A stretch of DNA of 64,000 nucleotides from Phyto melanocephala (lineage: Eukaryota; Arthropoda; Insecta; Diptera; Rhinophoridae): the NCBI GenBank assembly GCA_941918925.1, contig OW799236.1, positions 14,235,474 to 14,299,473 on the forward strand, in the 5' to 3' direction. Made by a program: the position numbers and the translations under genes. The notes beneath the pieces were generated by a model that saw only the letters and a list, made by a program, of their open reading frames with translations, was not told the DNA's origin and made no database searches. The stretch's first letter is position 1, and every line of letters starts with the position of its first letter. This document shows positions 12,640-25,100 of this stretch, one piece after another.

Positions 12640-13690
12640 GCATTAAAAGCTTAAACCCATGACAGGTATGCACTTATACCCAGTTGGCATGTTGTGCGCT
12701 CCATGTGGAAAACGGAATTCCCAAACAAAAACCATAAACATTATTTCCCATAAATAACGGACTAGTCCAAAAACTCAGTCCCCTTAATGTAACTCCTTAT
12801 GGAGCTCCAGTTCGGGTTCCCCAGGTATTCCAAGTTCGGCATAGTATCCACTATAAAATTCTCGCGCCTAATATGCTCAAACGCAGGACCATGACAGAGG
12901 TAGTTTAACAAAGTCTCATCCTCTTTCTCGCATGCTCTACATGTTGTCTCCTCAGATAATCTCATGCGAGCTATTATTTGTAGAAGATAAGTGGGATATC
13001 TAAATCTTCCTTTTAGATGTATTATTTTTAAATTTTTATTTGGAATAATTTGTAATTTTCTTTTATGCAGCCTTCTGAGACCAGACTTGAAAACTGGACT
13101 TGACAATTGGACAAATACACATTTTGTAAATAAGTTCGTTGTTCTTTATATTAAGTTTAGATCTTCGGCTTATTAAGGGGTATAGGGCATGGCTACACTT
13201 AATTGCCTTCTCACAAATGTAATTGATATGCTGTTTGAACAAAATGTTTTGGTCAAGGATTACTTCTAAATATTTAATTTCATCCTTCATTCGGATAATA
13301 GTTCCCCTAGACCATAAATATCTAGTAGGAATGCCTTTTTGGAATTTATTGAATGGAAATATAATCGCATGAGTTTTATTGTCATTGACCTTTATTTTGC
13401 ATTAGTGTTAGTATTTGCGAATTAATCTAAGGTTATTTTTATATTTTTCTAATTATGGCATTTGAGAAATTACCTTAACAAATAAAGGCGCTATCATCCG
13501 CGTAAAAAGTTCCATTATGGTATCTGCTTGGAGCAATATCAGGTGTATATATGGAGTATAGTGTAGGGGATGATAGCGATCATTGAAGCAAGAATGCAGG
13601 TACATATTTGTCTTTCACTAGAAATTTTGTTATTGACAGCTACAACATACGTACGTTTATCTAAAAAGCTTTTGATAAGTTTTTGTAGAT
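12640..13690 (-). pseudogene. 5'-truncated Jockey-clade LINE, reverse-transcriptase part
   Basis: On the minus strand from 13690: SFLDKRTYVVAVNNKIS, then YSIYTPDIAPSRYHNGTFYADDSAFIC with the polymerase YADD at 13505-13494, a decayed stretch, then KYLEVILDQNILFKQHINYI...ALYPLISRRSKL (13290-13063). A frameshift at about 13090 moves into the frame 13106-12762, which ends in CRACEKEDETLLNYLCHGPAF, the C-terminal Cys/His motif typical of these LINEs. A GGTTACGTTAGGTTG tail near 12614-12629 fits a LINE 3' UTR. It contains stops and a frameshift and is dead. Confidence 0.85.
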
Positions 13691-14414
13691 AAATGGGAAT
13701 TCTTTATGTGTATGTACATATATTTATTAAAAACAAAACCAAAAAGCCTCTAAAGACGTGCCTTCACAACTTTTCTACTCATTTACTTAAAATGGCTCGT
13801 TCTGTGAAATGCTCGTACTCGTATGCTACACAATTTGTTTTGTTTGAATGTGATTTTTGCCAAAATCAAATACATACTAAGCCACTCTTTTTCAAGGTCA
13901 CTTAAAAACATTGGCTTTCATATTTAAATATTAATGAAACGGTTAAAAATGAAAAGGTAAACAAAAGCATACATATGTATGTATGTACATATATACATGA
14001 GCGAATGTCTCTTTTGTTATTGTTGTCATTTCTTCTTTTACTTTATTTATTTAATCAATGGTAACTTTGAACTTGAAAATGGTTGACCACAAGAGTCGTG
14101 TGTTTATTTTAAACTTAATGCAGTGCAGGTGTGTTTGTACGCGTTAATGCATTGTAATTAATTGACAATTAATGCAGACTAATGAAAATTGTGTTGTATG
14201 TAAACATTGAAGTTTTATTTGTTATTAATAATTATTTTCTAAGATTTTTGCTTAATAGAAATGAAAAATGTATTGAGAATTTTATTTTAATGACTACAAA
14301 AAAAAAATATTTTTTAAAAAAATTTTTTTTTAAATAAAAAATTATTTTTAAATAAATATTACAATTTAGGGTAGATAATTTTATTTACAGAAAATTTATT
14401 TAAAATTATCTATC

Positions 14415-14448
<34 letters not shown>

Positions 14449-14655
14449 TTAACCTAAATTTTATAAAATAAAACTGTTTCAGGAAAACAGATTTTTTTAT
14501 ACAATTTCCTTTGAGTAATGAATTTATAAAATATCCATACTTATGTATGCAATATGTATAAGTGTTTGTTATATAATTTTATTACCCAATTTTATTTTTT
14601 GATGATTAAAATCATGTAGTTTGGATAGATAAATTTAAAATTAATTTTTTTTGGA
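13691..14655. other. AT-rich intronic sequence; poly-A run
   Basis: No gene recognised. It contains a long A tract at about 14415-14443 and ATGTATGT microsatellite around 13972-14000. The 70-residue frame at 13693-13905 has no recognisable domain. Confidence 0.4.
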
Positions 14656-14790
14656 CCTGGGGCCAAATTACGGCATTCGATCAAGATCGAAATTTTACTT
14701 GAACGATCGCGTTCGCTGTGCTTTAGGTATAGAGATTCTAATAGGAATTTTCAAATTTCGATCACGTTCGAATGCCGTAATTTGCCACCT
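14656..14790. mobile_element. 135-bp palindromic MITE (GGGGCC-AATTACGGCATTCGA family)
   Basis: The left end CCTGGGGCCAAATTACGGCA is mirrored at the right as CGAATGCCGTAATTTGCCACC, and the inverted repeat continues inward through GATCGAAATTT. It encodes nothing real. A second copy at 50008-51272 has been split by a LINE; the two copies align across the junction. Confidence 0.8.
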
Positions 14791-15203
14791 GTCGTATCTA
14801 AATTTGTTTATAGAAAACCAAACGCTACACTCACTGATTTCGATGTTATGCCGACAAACACATACACATATTTGTCTTGCACTGTGTGTAGGTAGACTTT
14901 TTTTTAACTTTAAAAATGAGACTTTAATTAAAATTTTTTTTTAATTACAGAATTTATTTGCAAATAATTTAAATTATTTTTTTTAAGCTCTTAATATATA
15001 AAATTTAAAAAAAAAAATGTTACAAAAATCATTTCTTAAAAACCATATACATATAATTTATTAAAATCATTTTTGTCAAAATTAGATTTATTTTAAAACT
15101 TTTTGTAAATACAGAAATTTGTTGAAAACTTAAAAAAAAAGAAGATTGTAAGTGCCTTTTTTTTGCATTGTATTTGTACTAAACATATGCATATTTAACT
15201 TAC

Positions 15204-15317
15204 CGTTACTTTAAATGCCTCTGCCATTTGTATTTGAATAACAAAATTGCATGTCGCCAGCAGCAAAACCATATAGTGCCTAAGATTTTGGCTTATTAAA
15301 TCATATTTTAATAACAT
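15204..15317 (-). CDS. Lipase exon 1: start codon and signal peptide
   Basis: ATG at 15317 opens 38 codons. They contain a hydrophobic core (MVLLLATCNFVI), then IQMAEAFKVT, and the exon ends precisely at a consensus donor GTAAGT (15203-15198) in phase 0. The acceptor of the lipase exon at 2892 is also phase 0, so the junction would read FKVT-AKLISNYNYP, a normal spacing between signal peptide and the first conserved block in this family. A second in-frame ATG at residue 16 would give a more typical-length signal peptide. The exon is too short to be seen as an ordinary open frame. The link to exon 2 over 12 kb is inference from strand, order, phase and domain logic. Confidence 0.65.
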
Positions 15318-15723
15318 TATAGTTTAATTATTTTTAGTTTTTTAGTTTTTAATTTGCTTGTAATAAATGTTTGTAAATATTTTGCAATCACACACTTTTT
15401 TTTAAATTTTTATGGCTTGATTTGTTGAGCTTTTATGAAAAAACAAAAAAAAAATCGTGTTAATGTCTATGAGGCAACAACTTGTAATATTATTTAATTT
15501 TAAATTGTTGTTGTAAATTTTGCCACAAAAAAAACCTAGTATTAGTTAAGACAAAAGTTTTTGTTACAAGTTTTTTGTTTTAATGTTCAAACAACTTCTT
15601 TTTATATTAACAATTGTTTTATTAATTTTTTTTTTCACATATAAATATTTTTAGTTTAAACCCAAGTCGCTTCTCTACATTCGATGGAGCGCGTCCAAGC
15701 TGTTGACCCACTTAGACTGGACT
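15318..15723 (-). other. Probable lipase 5' UTR
   Basis: Lies between the predicted start site at about 15723 and the ATG at 15317. It is AT-rich with several short ATGs in other frames. No splice pair is obvious. The boundaries depend on the promoter call. Confidence 0.4.
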
Positions 15724-15726
15724 GTG
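15692..15726 (-). promoter_or_regulatory. Candidate Inr + DPE core promoter of the lipase gene
   Basis: In an unusually GC-rich island (15660-15780), the minus strand has an initiator-like ACAGTC with its A(+1) at 15723. GGACG follows at exactly +28 to +32 (15696-15692), matching the arthropod DPE consensus RGWYV at its required spacing. A TATATG block at 15737-15742 is only about 15-18 bp upstream, too close to be the TATA box. Spacing is read directly from the sequence; function is inferred. Confidence 0.5.
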
Positions 15727-16373
15727 TTGAAGTAGCTATATGCTGCTTGCCTTTTTAACTTTTTCGGCAGTGTGTGTAAGAAATACACAAGCACATACAT
15801 ACATACATACATATTAAAAAGTTGAAACACTTTGGTTTCGTACAGATTATTTTATTTTATATTAACTTTATACTACAATTTATTTTGAGTTTTTTTTTCG
15901 CGAATGGCAATCTTTGATTATTATTTTTTATTAACTACTTTGTTATGGTTTAATAAACATTTGTTTTTTTTTTGCTCAAACCCTTCTGTTATGAGTATTA
16001 TTTTGTAATATTATGACACGAGAATTTTATATCATATAAAAATATGTTTATAATTTAAACTGTTTTAATAATCTACTCTGTAATTGTTGAGCAAAATATT
16101 AAAAGAAGAACAATACATTTTTTACAATAAATTAATAACCATTGTTATTGTTGTTTTTATTTAAAAGAATTATTGCCTTCATTGAGGGAAAAAAAATTGC
16201 GTTTTTTGTTTTTTTTTTCCAACTGATAAGATTTTTTTTTGTTGGTCAACCATTAGAAACTGATTAATGACGTTGTTAAATTTATTTTTGCATTAATTGT
16301 TATCGTTGCTGGTGTGCGTCGGGTGGCACTGTAATCTTCCTTTGTTTCTATAAGATTGTCTAGGCCTTATAAA
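15727..16373. other. Upstream region of the lipase gene
   Basis: Contains a CATA microsatellite at about 15797-15813, then AT-rich sequence. It would hold proximal regulatory sequence for the lipase promoter; no specific binding site is claimed. Confidence 0.35.
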
Positions 16374-17448
16374 TATAGTGCACTCGCGATAATATGAATA
16401 CCCCAAAATATAAACACTTTTTTCTTTCATTAACTCTGCTAAATTTGATTTTAGTGCAAAGCCCTAAAATGCGAATAGCTAATAATAATATTTTTTAAAT
16501 GGATCTTATCTACACTGTGTTAAAATATAAATTAGCAGAACAGTGGTTGAATTGTAATTCGAATGCATAATAATTTGAAAATTTCCCTAGCTGTTTGCCT
16601 AAGAATTGTCTTCAGATGTCAGTTGTAACACGTTTAAGTTAGTGCTCAGATTCAGCTGAAAGTTCATAATAATTTTTTATATTTAAATGTAACATAAAAA
16701 GTAAAATATAATAATAAAAAAATATTGGAAAAATTAGAAATCTTAGATCATTTTTGTAAAGATGCAAGTGTTACAAATTCAGCGAATAAATTAGGAGTGA
16801 AAAAATGTGGAATGAAAAAAAAATATATATAAAAGTGTTATTATTAAATGTGTAGATAATACGTTTGTTAGACTTGCAAAAGAAAAACTGTGTGACCTTC
16901 TGAGTACCTAAAAATAAAAAATGCATTATACCGATGGGTGTTAAATAAGAGAGACAACAACAAATTATCTCTGGTCTTATTTTGAAATAAAACGCTTAAG
17001 GTGGGAATAATATAAAGTATAACCAGAATGAAATGAAGGAGGAGCTATCCGATAAAGGCGATTTATGTAAAGGTCATAAAAAAGACTTTAAAAATCAGAG
17101 AAGTCGGAATTTTTTAAGAAGCATTAAAATGGACCCAAAGTGGTATGATTGAATAATGAAATTTGAATGTCCTGAGATAACTGAGAGAGCGGATTGTTTT
17201 AAATGTAATAGAGCAAAAACAAGTAACAACAGAAAAACACAAATTTTTCGTACATTTTTTTTTCAAAAATAAAATAATTTTTTTAAGTCCAATAAATAAT
17301 AAATGAAAACTTTACATAAGAAACTTTTATTTTTATGGGAAAAACGTTTTTAAAGGCAAATTAGATGCCACTCACATATATACGAACAATCTTGTAAAAG
17401 TGACTTGCTTTGTTGTATATAAGTTCATATTATCGCGGTTTTACTGTA
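16374..17448 (+). pseudogene. pogo/Tigger-like DNA transposon remnant
   Basis: The ends share a 14-bp inverted repeat CGCGATAATATGAA (left near 16385, right inverted near 17423-17437); the outer right end reads CAGTAAAACCGCG on the minus strand, and both sides abut TA. Inside, the plus strand has EILDHFCKDASVTNSANKLG (near 16738), resembling the first CENP-B-type helix-turn-helix. NALYRWVLNKRDNN follows at about 16920, resembling the second CENP-B HTH. No DDE domain is recognisable. Heavily decayed and internally deleted. Confidence 0.6.
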
Positions 17449-17579
17449 AAAAAAATACTATAATTTAAAGAAAAATTACAAACAACGGTAAACGAAATTG
17501 TATTATTGAAACAATTTTTTTCTATTTCCGCCAAATACCTAAACTAATTTAAAATTTTCAATTTTCTTTGTTTTTTAAG
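17449..17579. other. Short AT-rich spacer
   Basis: Between the pogo-like right end and the tandem array; nothing recognised. Confidence 0.3.
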
Positions 17580-18670
17580 ACAAAATGGAATTAAGTGAGA
17601 AGTGTAAAAAATCGGTTTTGGCATTAAAACGAATAAAAACCATTATAAAGTACCCTAGAACATAAAAAGTTATTTAACATTTTAATAACAAATAAATTTT
17701 CTTAAAGTGGAATGAAATGGAAATGGAATGGAACATATATGGTTTACATGGAATTAAAACAAAATGGTCTAATAATACTTTTAGGTAAAACAAACTACTT
17801 CAAAGTTAAAAAATATCTATATTTCTTTAAATGGAATAGAATGAAACAAAATGGAATTTAATAAAACACATTAAAGCATTAAAACGAATAAAAACTATTA
17901 TAAAGTACCCTAGAACATAAAAAGTTATTAAATATCTTATTAACAACTATTTTTTCTTAAAGTGGAATGAAATGGAATTTTATGAAACATATATGATTTA
18001 CATGGAATTAAAACAAAATGGTCTAAGAACACTTTTAGGTAAAACAAACTACTTCAAAGTTAAAAAATATCTATATTTCTTTAAATGGAATAGAATGGAA
18101 CAAAGTGGAATTTAATAAAACACATTAAAGCATTAAAATGAATAAAAAATATTATAAAGTACCCTAGAACATAAAAAGTTATTGAATATTTTATTAACAA
18201 CTATTTTTTCTTAAAGTGGTATGAAATGGAATTTTATGAAACATATATGATTTACATGGAATTAAAACAAAATGGTTTAAGAACACTTTTAGGTAAAATA
18301 AACTACTTCAAAGTTAAAAAATATATATATTTCTTTAAATGGAATAGAATGGAACAAAATGGAATTTGATAAAACACATTAAAGCATTAAAACGAATAAA
18401 AAATATTAAAAAGTGCCCTAACACAAAAAGTTAATAATTTTCTTAAAGTGGAATGAAATGGAATTTTATGAAACATATATGATTTATATGGAATTAAACA
18501 AAATGGTCTAAGAACACTTTTAGGTATAATAAACTACTTTAAAGTTTAAAAAAGTATTTTTTTTCAATGGAATGAAATGGAATTTTATGAAACATATATG
18601 AACTACATGGGATTAAAACAAAATGGTCTAAGAACACTTTTAGGTATAATAAACTACTTTAAGGTTAAAA
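17580..18670 (+). repeat. Tandem array, about 254-bp unit, GGAATGAAATGGAAT motif
   Basis: AAAGTGGAATGAAATGG recurs at about 17704, 17959, 18213 and 18443, with a short variant at 18567, giving periods of about 255, 254, 230 and 122. Each unit also carries TGGAATTAAAACAAAATGGT, AACACTTTTAGGTA, ACTACTTCAAAGTTAAAAA and AAGTACCCTAGAACATAAAA in the same order. Neighbouring units are similar enough to be homogenised. No coding. Confidence 0.9.
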
Positions 18671-18685
18671 CTAAAAAAATATGTT

Positions 18686-18844
18686 CTGCCTGTTCAACGA
18701 TATCAAAATAACACCCAAGCGAAATTTCATTCGTACAAATATATTGAAAACAACAACAAAAACTAAAAATTTGTTTTTGTTTTCAACGTATTTGTACGAA
18801 TGAAATTTCGCTTGGGTTTTCTTTCGACATCGTTGAGCAGGCAG
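18686..18844. mobile_element. Hairpin MITE, copy 1 (arms about 73 bp)
   Basis: CTGCCTGTTCAACGAT at the left is mirrored by ATCGTTGAGCAGGCAG at the right. The arms stay about 90 percent complementary through CCCAAGCGAAATTTCATTCG to a small centre, so almost the entire element folds on itself. A related copy is at 27162-27300. The 163-residue minus-strand frame at 18671-19162 passes through this hairpin and is an artefact. Confidence 0.8.
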
Positions 18845-20689
18845 ATTGTTTTGTTTTAAGTGGAATTTAATAAAACACTCTTGTTTTAGTATGTTTTCAC
18901 AACAAAGTGTTATAAAATATCTTAAGATCTTATAAACTACTTTAAAGTGTAATAAATAAAAAAAAAGTAATATTGAAAATTGAAACATACAAAAATTACC
19001 CTGATTTGCCGAGTACTTGGTAAAAAGAAGCAAAATCTGATTAAAGTATAAACGGTACTTTAATGAGTAGAATTGGAATTTTAAGAAAAATTTGTCAATA
19101 TTAAGAGTTCTAATTTTGTCCTTGTTAAAATTAGCATACAAAACACAAACAAGAGGAATCATTAAATTAAAATTGTAAATTATTGAAAAAATTGTACTAA
19201 AAAGTGAAACAAAATAAAGTATTTAGTTTTTTTTTTAATAATTTGTAAAAATGATTTTAACCCTAAATAAATGATTTTCAAAAAGTTTTAATAGAAAATT
19301 CGAATAAATATTAATTTATAATTAAAATATATTTTTTTTAATATTATGCAATTTAATAAAAACAAAACTAAATTGTTACAAAGTAATAGAAAATTGTTGT
19401 AAATTTATTGAATACTTGGAAAATTTGAAATAAAAAAACTTAGCTTAGCAAGTTAGCAAACCAGAGACAAAATATTAATATACTTACATATATAATTGTT
19501 ATTAATTGTAAACAAGTAAAGCAAAAATAAATGTCTAATAACTTGTTTTAATGCAGATTTCTATGTATTTTGTTTTGAATGTTAAATAACTGTTTTTTAA
19601 AAACCTGCTGTAAAAAAATCTTATTTGCATTAATAAAATTTATAACAACAATATTAAAGAGCTTATTAGAACCATATTAGAATATACTTTTGATTTTTTT
19701 TTTTAATTATAAAACTAAGTTTTGGTAGGTATTAATACAATATTGCCTGTTTCGTACATACATTCATACATACATGCATTTATACATGTATATGCTATTT
19801 CCTTTTATTATTTGCCGGAATTTTAGAAACAAAATTAATTATAAATCAACAACCTAATTTTCCTTAAAACTGGGTCAATTCATTTGCATTTATTTTTAAT
19901 TATACGTAATAGGTATATATATTGTTATTTTTGCAACATTTATTTATTTATTTTACTTTAGCTTCTTATAAAACAATCTAAAATTCAATTTAATTAACCC
20001 TGACATTCTAATAAAATTATAAAAAAAATTTGATTTATTTAAAAATGAAATTTACTAAATCCTTATACATACATAGCACGTTAAAAGTGTTGGCAACATT
20101 TTTTATATACCATTACAGAGTGTCCCGTTATTTAAAAAAATGCTCTATTCTCTGTTTACAACTTTTACTCCAAAGTTCTTTTTTGTTTGTAATTATTGTG
20201 GCTGGTTGTTTTTGTTAATTTCTAGAGCTTATTTTTTCCCCAAGTGTTGTTTACGTAATTTACTGTTAGATTAACTACCTATTACTTTATAGAAAAAGCG
20301 TTGTAATAATATACAAACAAATTATTAATAATTGTGCAATAACGTTAAATAGTTTTAACAGTTTACAGTAAATACTTATATGGGTAATAATTAAGAAAGC
20401 ATGTTGTTTGCAATATTTTGCTGTAATTGGAATATTTTGTAATACATACTTGTTGACGTTTTGTGTCTCTATGCGCTTGATTGTGTATGCCGATTATAGA
20501 CAAAACCAGCTAAAATATAAAACACATTGTCTTAGGTTGATAACCTTTGGGTGAAAAACAAAAACGCAAAAAAAAAAAGACATTAATAAGGGAAAGTGTT
20601 TAAAGGCACGAGAGGGCTTAAGGTGCACAATATTTTGTTAATGGAAATGATAAGAAAAAAATAGAACAGATAACTGCAAACAAAAAAAA
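18845..20689. other. AT-rich non-coding
   Basis: No recognisable coding or element ends. It contains stray GGAATTT/AATAAAACAC pieces of the neighbouring tandem unit near 18860-18880. The 62-residue frame at 20030-20218 has no domain. Confidence 0.4.
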
Positions 20690-22130
20690 AAAGAATATAA
20701 AAATTGTAAAACCACTATTATTGAAACTGAACGTATGCGAACTCTATCTAAAAATAAGATATATCTCATAAGGGTTTAAAGTGAATTTTAATCCATTTTA
20801 AGGTAATATGGATGCACAACCTAAAATTGATAACATATTGGAACTTAATGGAAACAAATTAAACACTAATAAAATATGTGACATATGAAGGAAATTAGTC
20901 TAAATAAGAATTTTATAAGAAAAATTTCTTAATTTACAAAAATCTGTAAAGCGGTATCGAATAATATTAAGTTTCAAAGTGATTTTTAGTGTAAAGTTAA
21001 TATATTTTCAAGTAGAAAGTCTTTGTTAATCATAACGTGGTTAAAAAAATTTCTAAAGTCTAGTGTTTTTGCAAACTGGAACGTAATGGAAACAAATAAA
21101 ACACTATCAAATATATGACAAATAAAGAAAATAAGTCCTTATTGAATAAAATACAAGAATTTTATAAAAAAAAGTTATAAATTTTATAAATTTCAAAAAA
21201 ACCTTAAGAGCGGAACAAAATGAAATTCAGTTCTAAAGTAAAGTTTTGTGTAAAACTTTTATACTTTGAAGTAAAAAGTAATATCCAACCATAAAATTGA
21301 AAAGTTCTTAAAAAATTCTAAAATGCAGTGCTCTAGTAAACTGGAACGAAATGGGAAAAATTTGAAACAGTATAATATTACATGATAAAAAACAATTAAA
21401 TAAGTTCTTAATAATATACAAATAATAATATACAAAAATTGTATAAAAATTTTTTAAATTACCAAAACATTAAAAGCGGTACGAAACGGGATTATATTTA
21501 AAGGTAAATTTAAGTGAAAAAATTTTGTTTTTCAAAGTAAAAAGTCATTATAATAAAATGAAAAAATATACTAAAAAAATTTCTAAAATTTATTTCTCTT
21601 GCCAACTGGAACGAAATGGAAACTTTATACAAATTTATGATAAATATACGAAATTCAATATTAAAAAAAAACTGCCATCATTTTATAGAAAGTTTTCTTA
21701 AATTACAAACGAATTTAAAGCGGTACAAAATTTTATTAAAGAAAAGACGCACTATTTATTCCTTCGCAATGTTGATTCAAAAGTAGCTTAAAAATATTCA
21801 AAAAAGGGAAAAAACTTTGGGTAGTGGAACGAAACAGAATTTGATTAAACCTGTCAGCAAAACTTACAGAAAATTTGTACGTTATTTGAAATAAAGTTTA
21901 AGAAAAATCTACAGTTTTTGCATATTATGTAAAAGGAATAGAATGGAATAAAACGTTATCCAAAATAAAGTAGAAATTAGAAAAGGATTATATAAAATCA
22001 AAGAAATAGGTACAATAGCGGAAATCACACTTCGTTGTAAACAAATCATGCAAATGTTGCAGATTAATGTTCTAAAGTTTGCAACACCACAAAAACGAAA
22101 TACACTAAAATTACATATCCCACACAAGCA
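20690..22130 (+). repeat. Diverged tandem array of about 265 bp, same GGAACGAAATGGAA theme
   Basis: CTGGAACGTAATGGAAAC-like blocks recur at about 20838, 21078, 21339, 21608 and 21826 (spacings 240, 261, 269, 218). They alternate with AAAGCGGTACGAAA-like blocks at about 20949, 21197, 21477 and 21718. The motif and its AAACA(C)T surroundings resemble the 17.6-kb array, but units are much more diverged, so this looks like an old array of a related repeat. Confidence 0.7.
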
Positions 22131-25100
22131 CTTATTTCCAATACAAAAAACAGTTGAAAATTTTCAAAAACAACGTTTGCAGTAGAATATATACTAGACT
22201 TGTAAGATCTGCAACATTTGCATGATCTGTTAACAACGAAGGGTGATTTCCGCTAATTTTATATTTTTGTTATATGTACGTTATAACTGCTTTCATATAC
22301 ATATGTATGTACATACATACATACATATGAACATATAATGGAATATTTATTTGAACTTAAATATTTGTAATCAACATTGGAGAACAATGTTAAAAAACAA
22401 GCCATTATATATTAATACAAGATATATTTCAGACTTTATGGTTAATCTCAACATAAAAACATTTATATTTTATCAAAGCTACTAGACTTTTATTCAAACA
22501 AAACATTAACTTCCTTATTCATAATAATTATAAAAGGATTAAAAAAAGGTCTTTAAGACTTAACTATGTAGCAGCTTTAAGTTAACTTTAGTAAAAAAAA
22601 ATTAGTTCAACAAAAGTTTAAGAACATTTAAGTAAACAAAACTTTGAAAGTTAAAATTATTTTCTTTTTGTACTAAATTGGATATTCTATAAAGATATTA
22701 TAAAGATTTTCGTTAAACTACAATCAAGTTTATTACATCAACTAAGTTAAATACATGTTTATTCAGCACATATAATTTTAATTAAATCAAGCACAATAAT
22801 TTCCAGATAAAAATTATTCTTTTGAATTTTTTATATATTTCTATAACAGAAGTTTCTAGACTTCTTTTAAATTTTGTCAAATAATGCACATACGTTTTCA
22901 TTTAATTCACCTTGTATGCGATGGTCAATTTATTATAAATTTCGTACACGTAAATATGTATTTGACATTTGCCGATAAAAAAAAATACACAACGAATTTT
23001 ACAAAAACAAAAAACTCTTTTCAAGCCTCATCTCTTGATTCAAATTAAGTTTTTATTACATATTTAGTTTGTTTTATATTTTTAAATTGTATTTAATTTA
23101 TTTCACAGTCAAACAATTTGCAAGTTACATATTTGGTTTTTAATTTTATCCATTTATTTATATATTAATTTCTAGTTTTTATTTTTTGATGAACGTGTTG
23201 TTTCTGCGCAAATTTACAAACTAAAACTGATGGCTATAAAAAATATCAAGAAAAAACAGAGTATGAGGTGTTTGCTTCTTCTTCCACTTACTAGTATATT
23301 CCGGGAAGCTTTTACTACTATATGTATAAAGTAAGTATGCGCAGCAACAAAAAAAAAAAATGCCAACAACAAACTTTTTACAGCTGATATTTCTTGTACA
23401 AATAAACAAATTCACACCATACCTAAACAAACAAACAAAAAAGCTTTGGCATACCCCACCAATAAACTTATTGACACATACATTGAATGGCATAACCTAA
23501 GTATGGGATGAAAGAAATGCTAAAAAACGAGATGAGAAACATGTTTAGATAAACTGTAATTTAAGAGGCGAGAGAGAATGGTTAAGACAACTGTTTAAAT
23601 CCCCTATACATATATCCACATATAAATACATAAGAACATATTATAAATACTTAATTGTGCTTATCTTTTTATAAAATTTATAAAAACAAAACATTTAATA
23701 AAATATTATTTTGAATATAAATTAAAGAAAATCTGAATCGAGTCGTTTCACCTTTTTTATTTCGTTCTCTTAAGAATTCATATGTTATTAAAATACTGTT
23801 GTAATATTAGTTAAAATTGTTTCTATTTTAAAACCGGAGCTTTATATAAATATTTATGCTTGTTTCGTAGAATTCCATTTAATTTTATTAAAAAAAGTAT
23901 TGCACAAATACATTAAAAAATACTTTTAGAAATTTAATTTTTTGGATTCTCTAAATACATGTACATATAAATTTAGTGGTTACTTTAGACATTTCTAAGC
24001 ATTGCAATTTTTTTTTTAAATTTTTTAGGTGTAACACCATATTCCATTTTGTTTTAAGCAATTTTTTATTTCTAAAATGCATTTTTCATTATTGCTGTAA
24101 GAAGTAAAAAAATTTAGTTTATAAAAACAAAAAACGGTTACGTTATTTTGGTAGTTAGGGCTCGATAAATACTTTTCGTATTTCTTTAACAAATTGATAA
24201 TTTCTTTTTTATATTATTTTTCCAAAAATTTTTAATCATAAGAAAATCATGTGTAATATTCTTATTCACTTTAAAATAATTAAAATTTTTAAATTTTCAG
24301 CTGTACTTTTCTAAACTATAATTTCAGAAATTCTTTTTGTTCCTATTACGCGTAATGTTTTGATATATATCTTTATAAAGGTTTTTGATCTTTTGAATAT
24401 AAACTAAGAAAATTTAATTAAAAAAAAATATATATATAAAAAAATTTCGTTCCGTTTTAGTAAAATTTCTTAATATTAAAAAAAATTGTCTATTGTTGTG
24501 TTTTTTAATTTATAGAATTGAAAATAAAAATACTTCTTTGTTATATATTTCACGTGCTTTTTAATTTGACAAGGGTAAGTCGGACCGATTTGTTGGCTCT
24601 TACAAAGTTTTTGCATTATATTATATATATTTGATGACATCACTTCCCCTTCTCCGATATTTTCCATTTTCAGTTCTCAGTAGAAAGTTGTTATCAAAAG
24701 TAGCTAGCTGAGATAAAGGCGCAATAAGTTTAAAGATTATAGAAGTAAACATTTTCTATATATTTTATAAAATATATATTTTTTTTTTATAAATGGTGCC
24801 AGTATTCTGCTCCAGCTCATTTTTAACTTAAAAACGCAAGGTCTTATCCAAATATCAAACACGACTTATAAATATTTAGAAAAAAATGAGGTATGTCGAA
24901 CCAGCCGTTCTCTAATTCAATATAAACTAAAAAAGTTGGCGTGGAAAATAAAACCAAAGTTTAATATTAAAAAAACCAAAAAAAAAAAAAAAACGAAACC
25001 GTTCTTAAGTGATGCGATTACAAAGAACCATATTTGATTTTTATTTATTGTTTATTTTTATTTCATTTTTTTGCAATTAAAATAATTATTAAAATTGGCT

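Larger units (their letters stand above)
2893..15203 (-). other. Lipase intron 1 (about 12.3 kb), transposon-filled
   Basis: The donor GTAAGT at 15203-15198 and the acceptor ...TTTTAG ending at 2893 bound an intron that keeps phase 0 between the signal-peptide exon and the catalytic exon. The length is unusual for a fly lipase gene and is largely explained by inserted elements: mariner-like at 3192-4326 and 5754-6606, HINE copies at 5426-7600, 8486-9226 and 11964-12200, Jockey LINE pieces at 11268-11400 and 12640-13690, and MITEs at 6639-6860 and 14656-14790. Pairing of the two exons is inferred from phase, strand and order. Confidence 0.6.

Noticed and set aside
15737..15742. TATATG block as a TATA box for the lipase
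   Set aside because: Only about 15-18 bp from the initiator; the DPE at +28 to +32 fits better.
17580..18670. CRISPR-like repeat array
   Set aside because: Whole 254-bp units repeat without unique spacers, and the genome is eukaryotic; it is satellite-type DNA.
18671..19162. 163-residue minus-strand open frame
   Set aside because: It runs through the hairpin MITE at 18686-18844 and AT-rich DNA; composition is Phe/Leu/Lys-rich with no domain.
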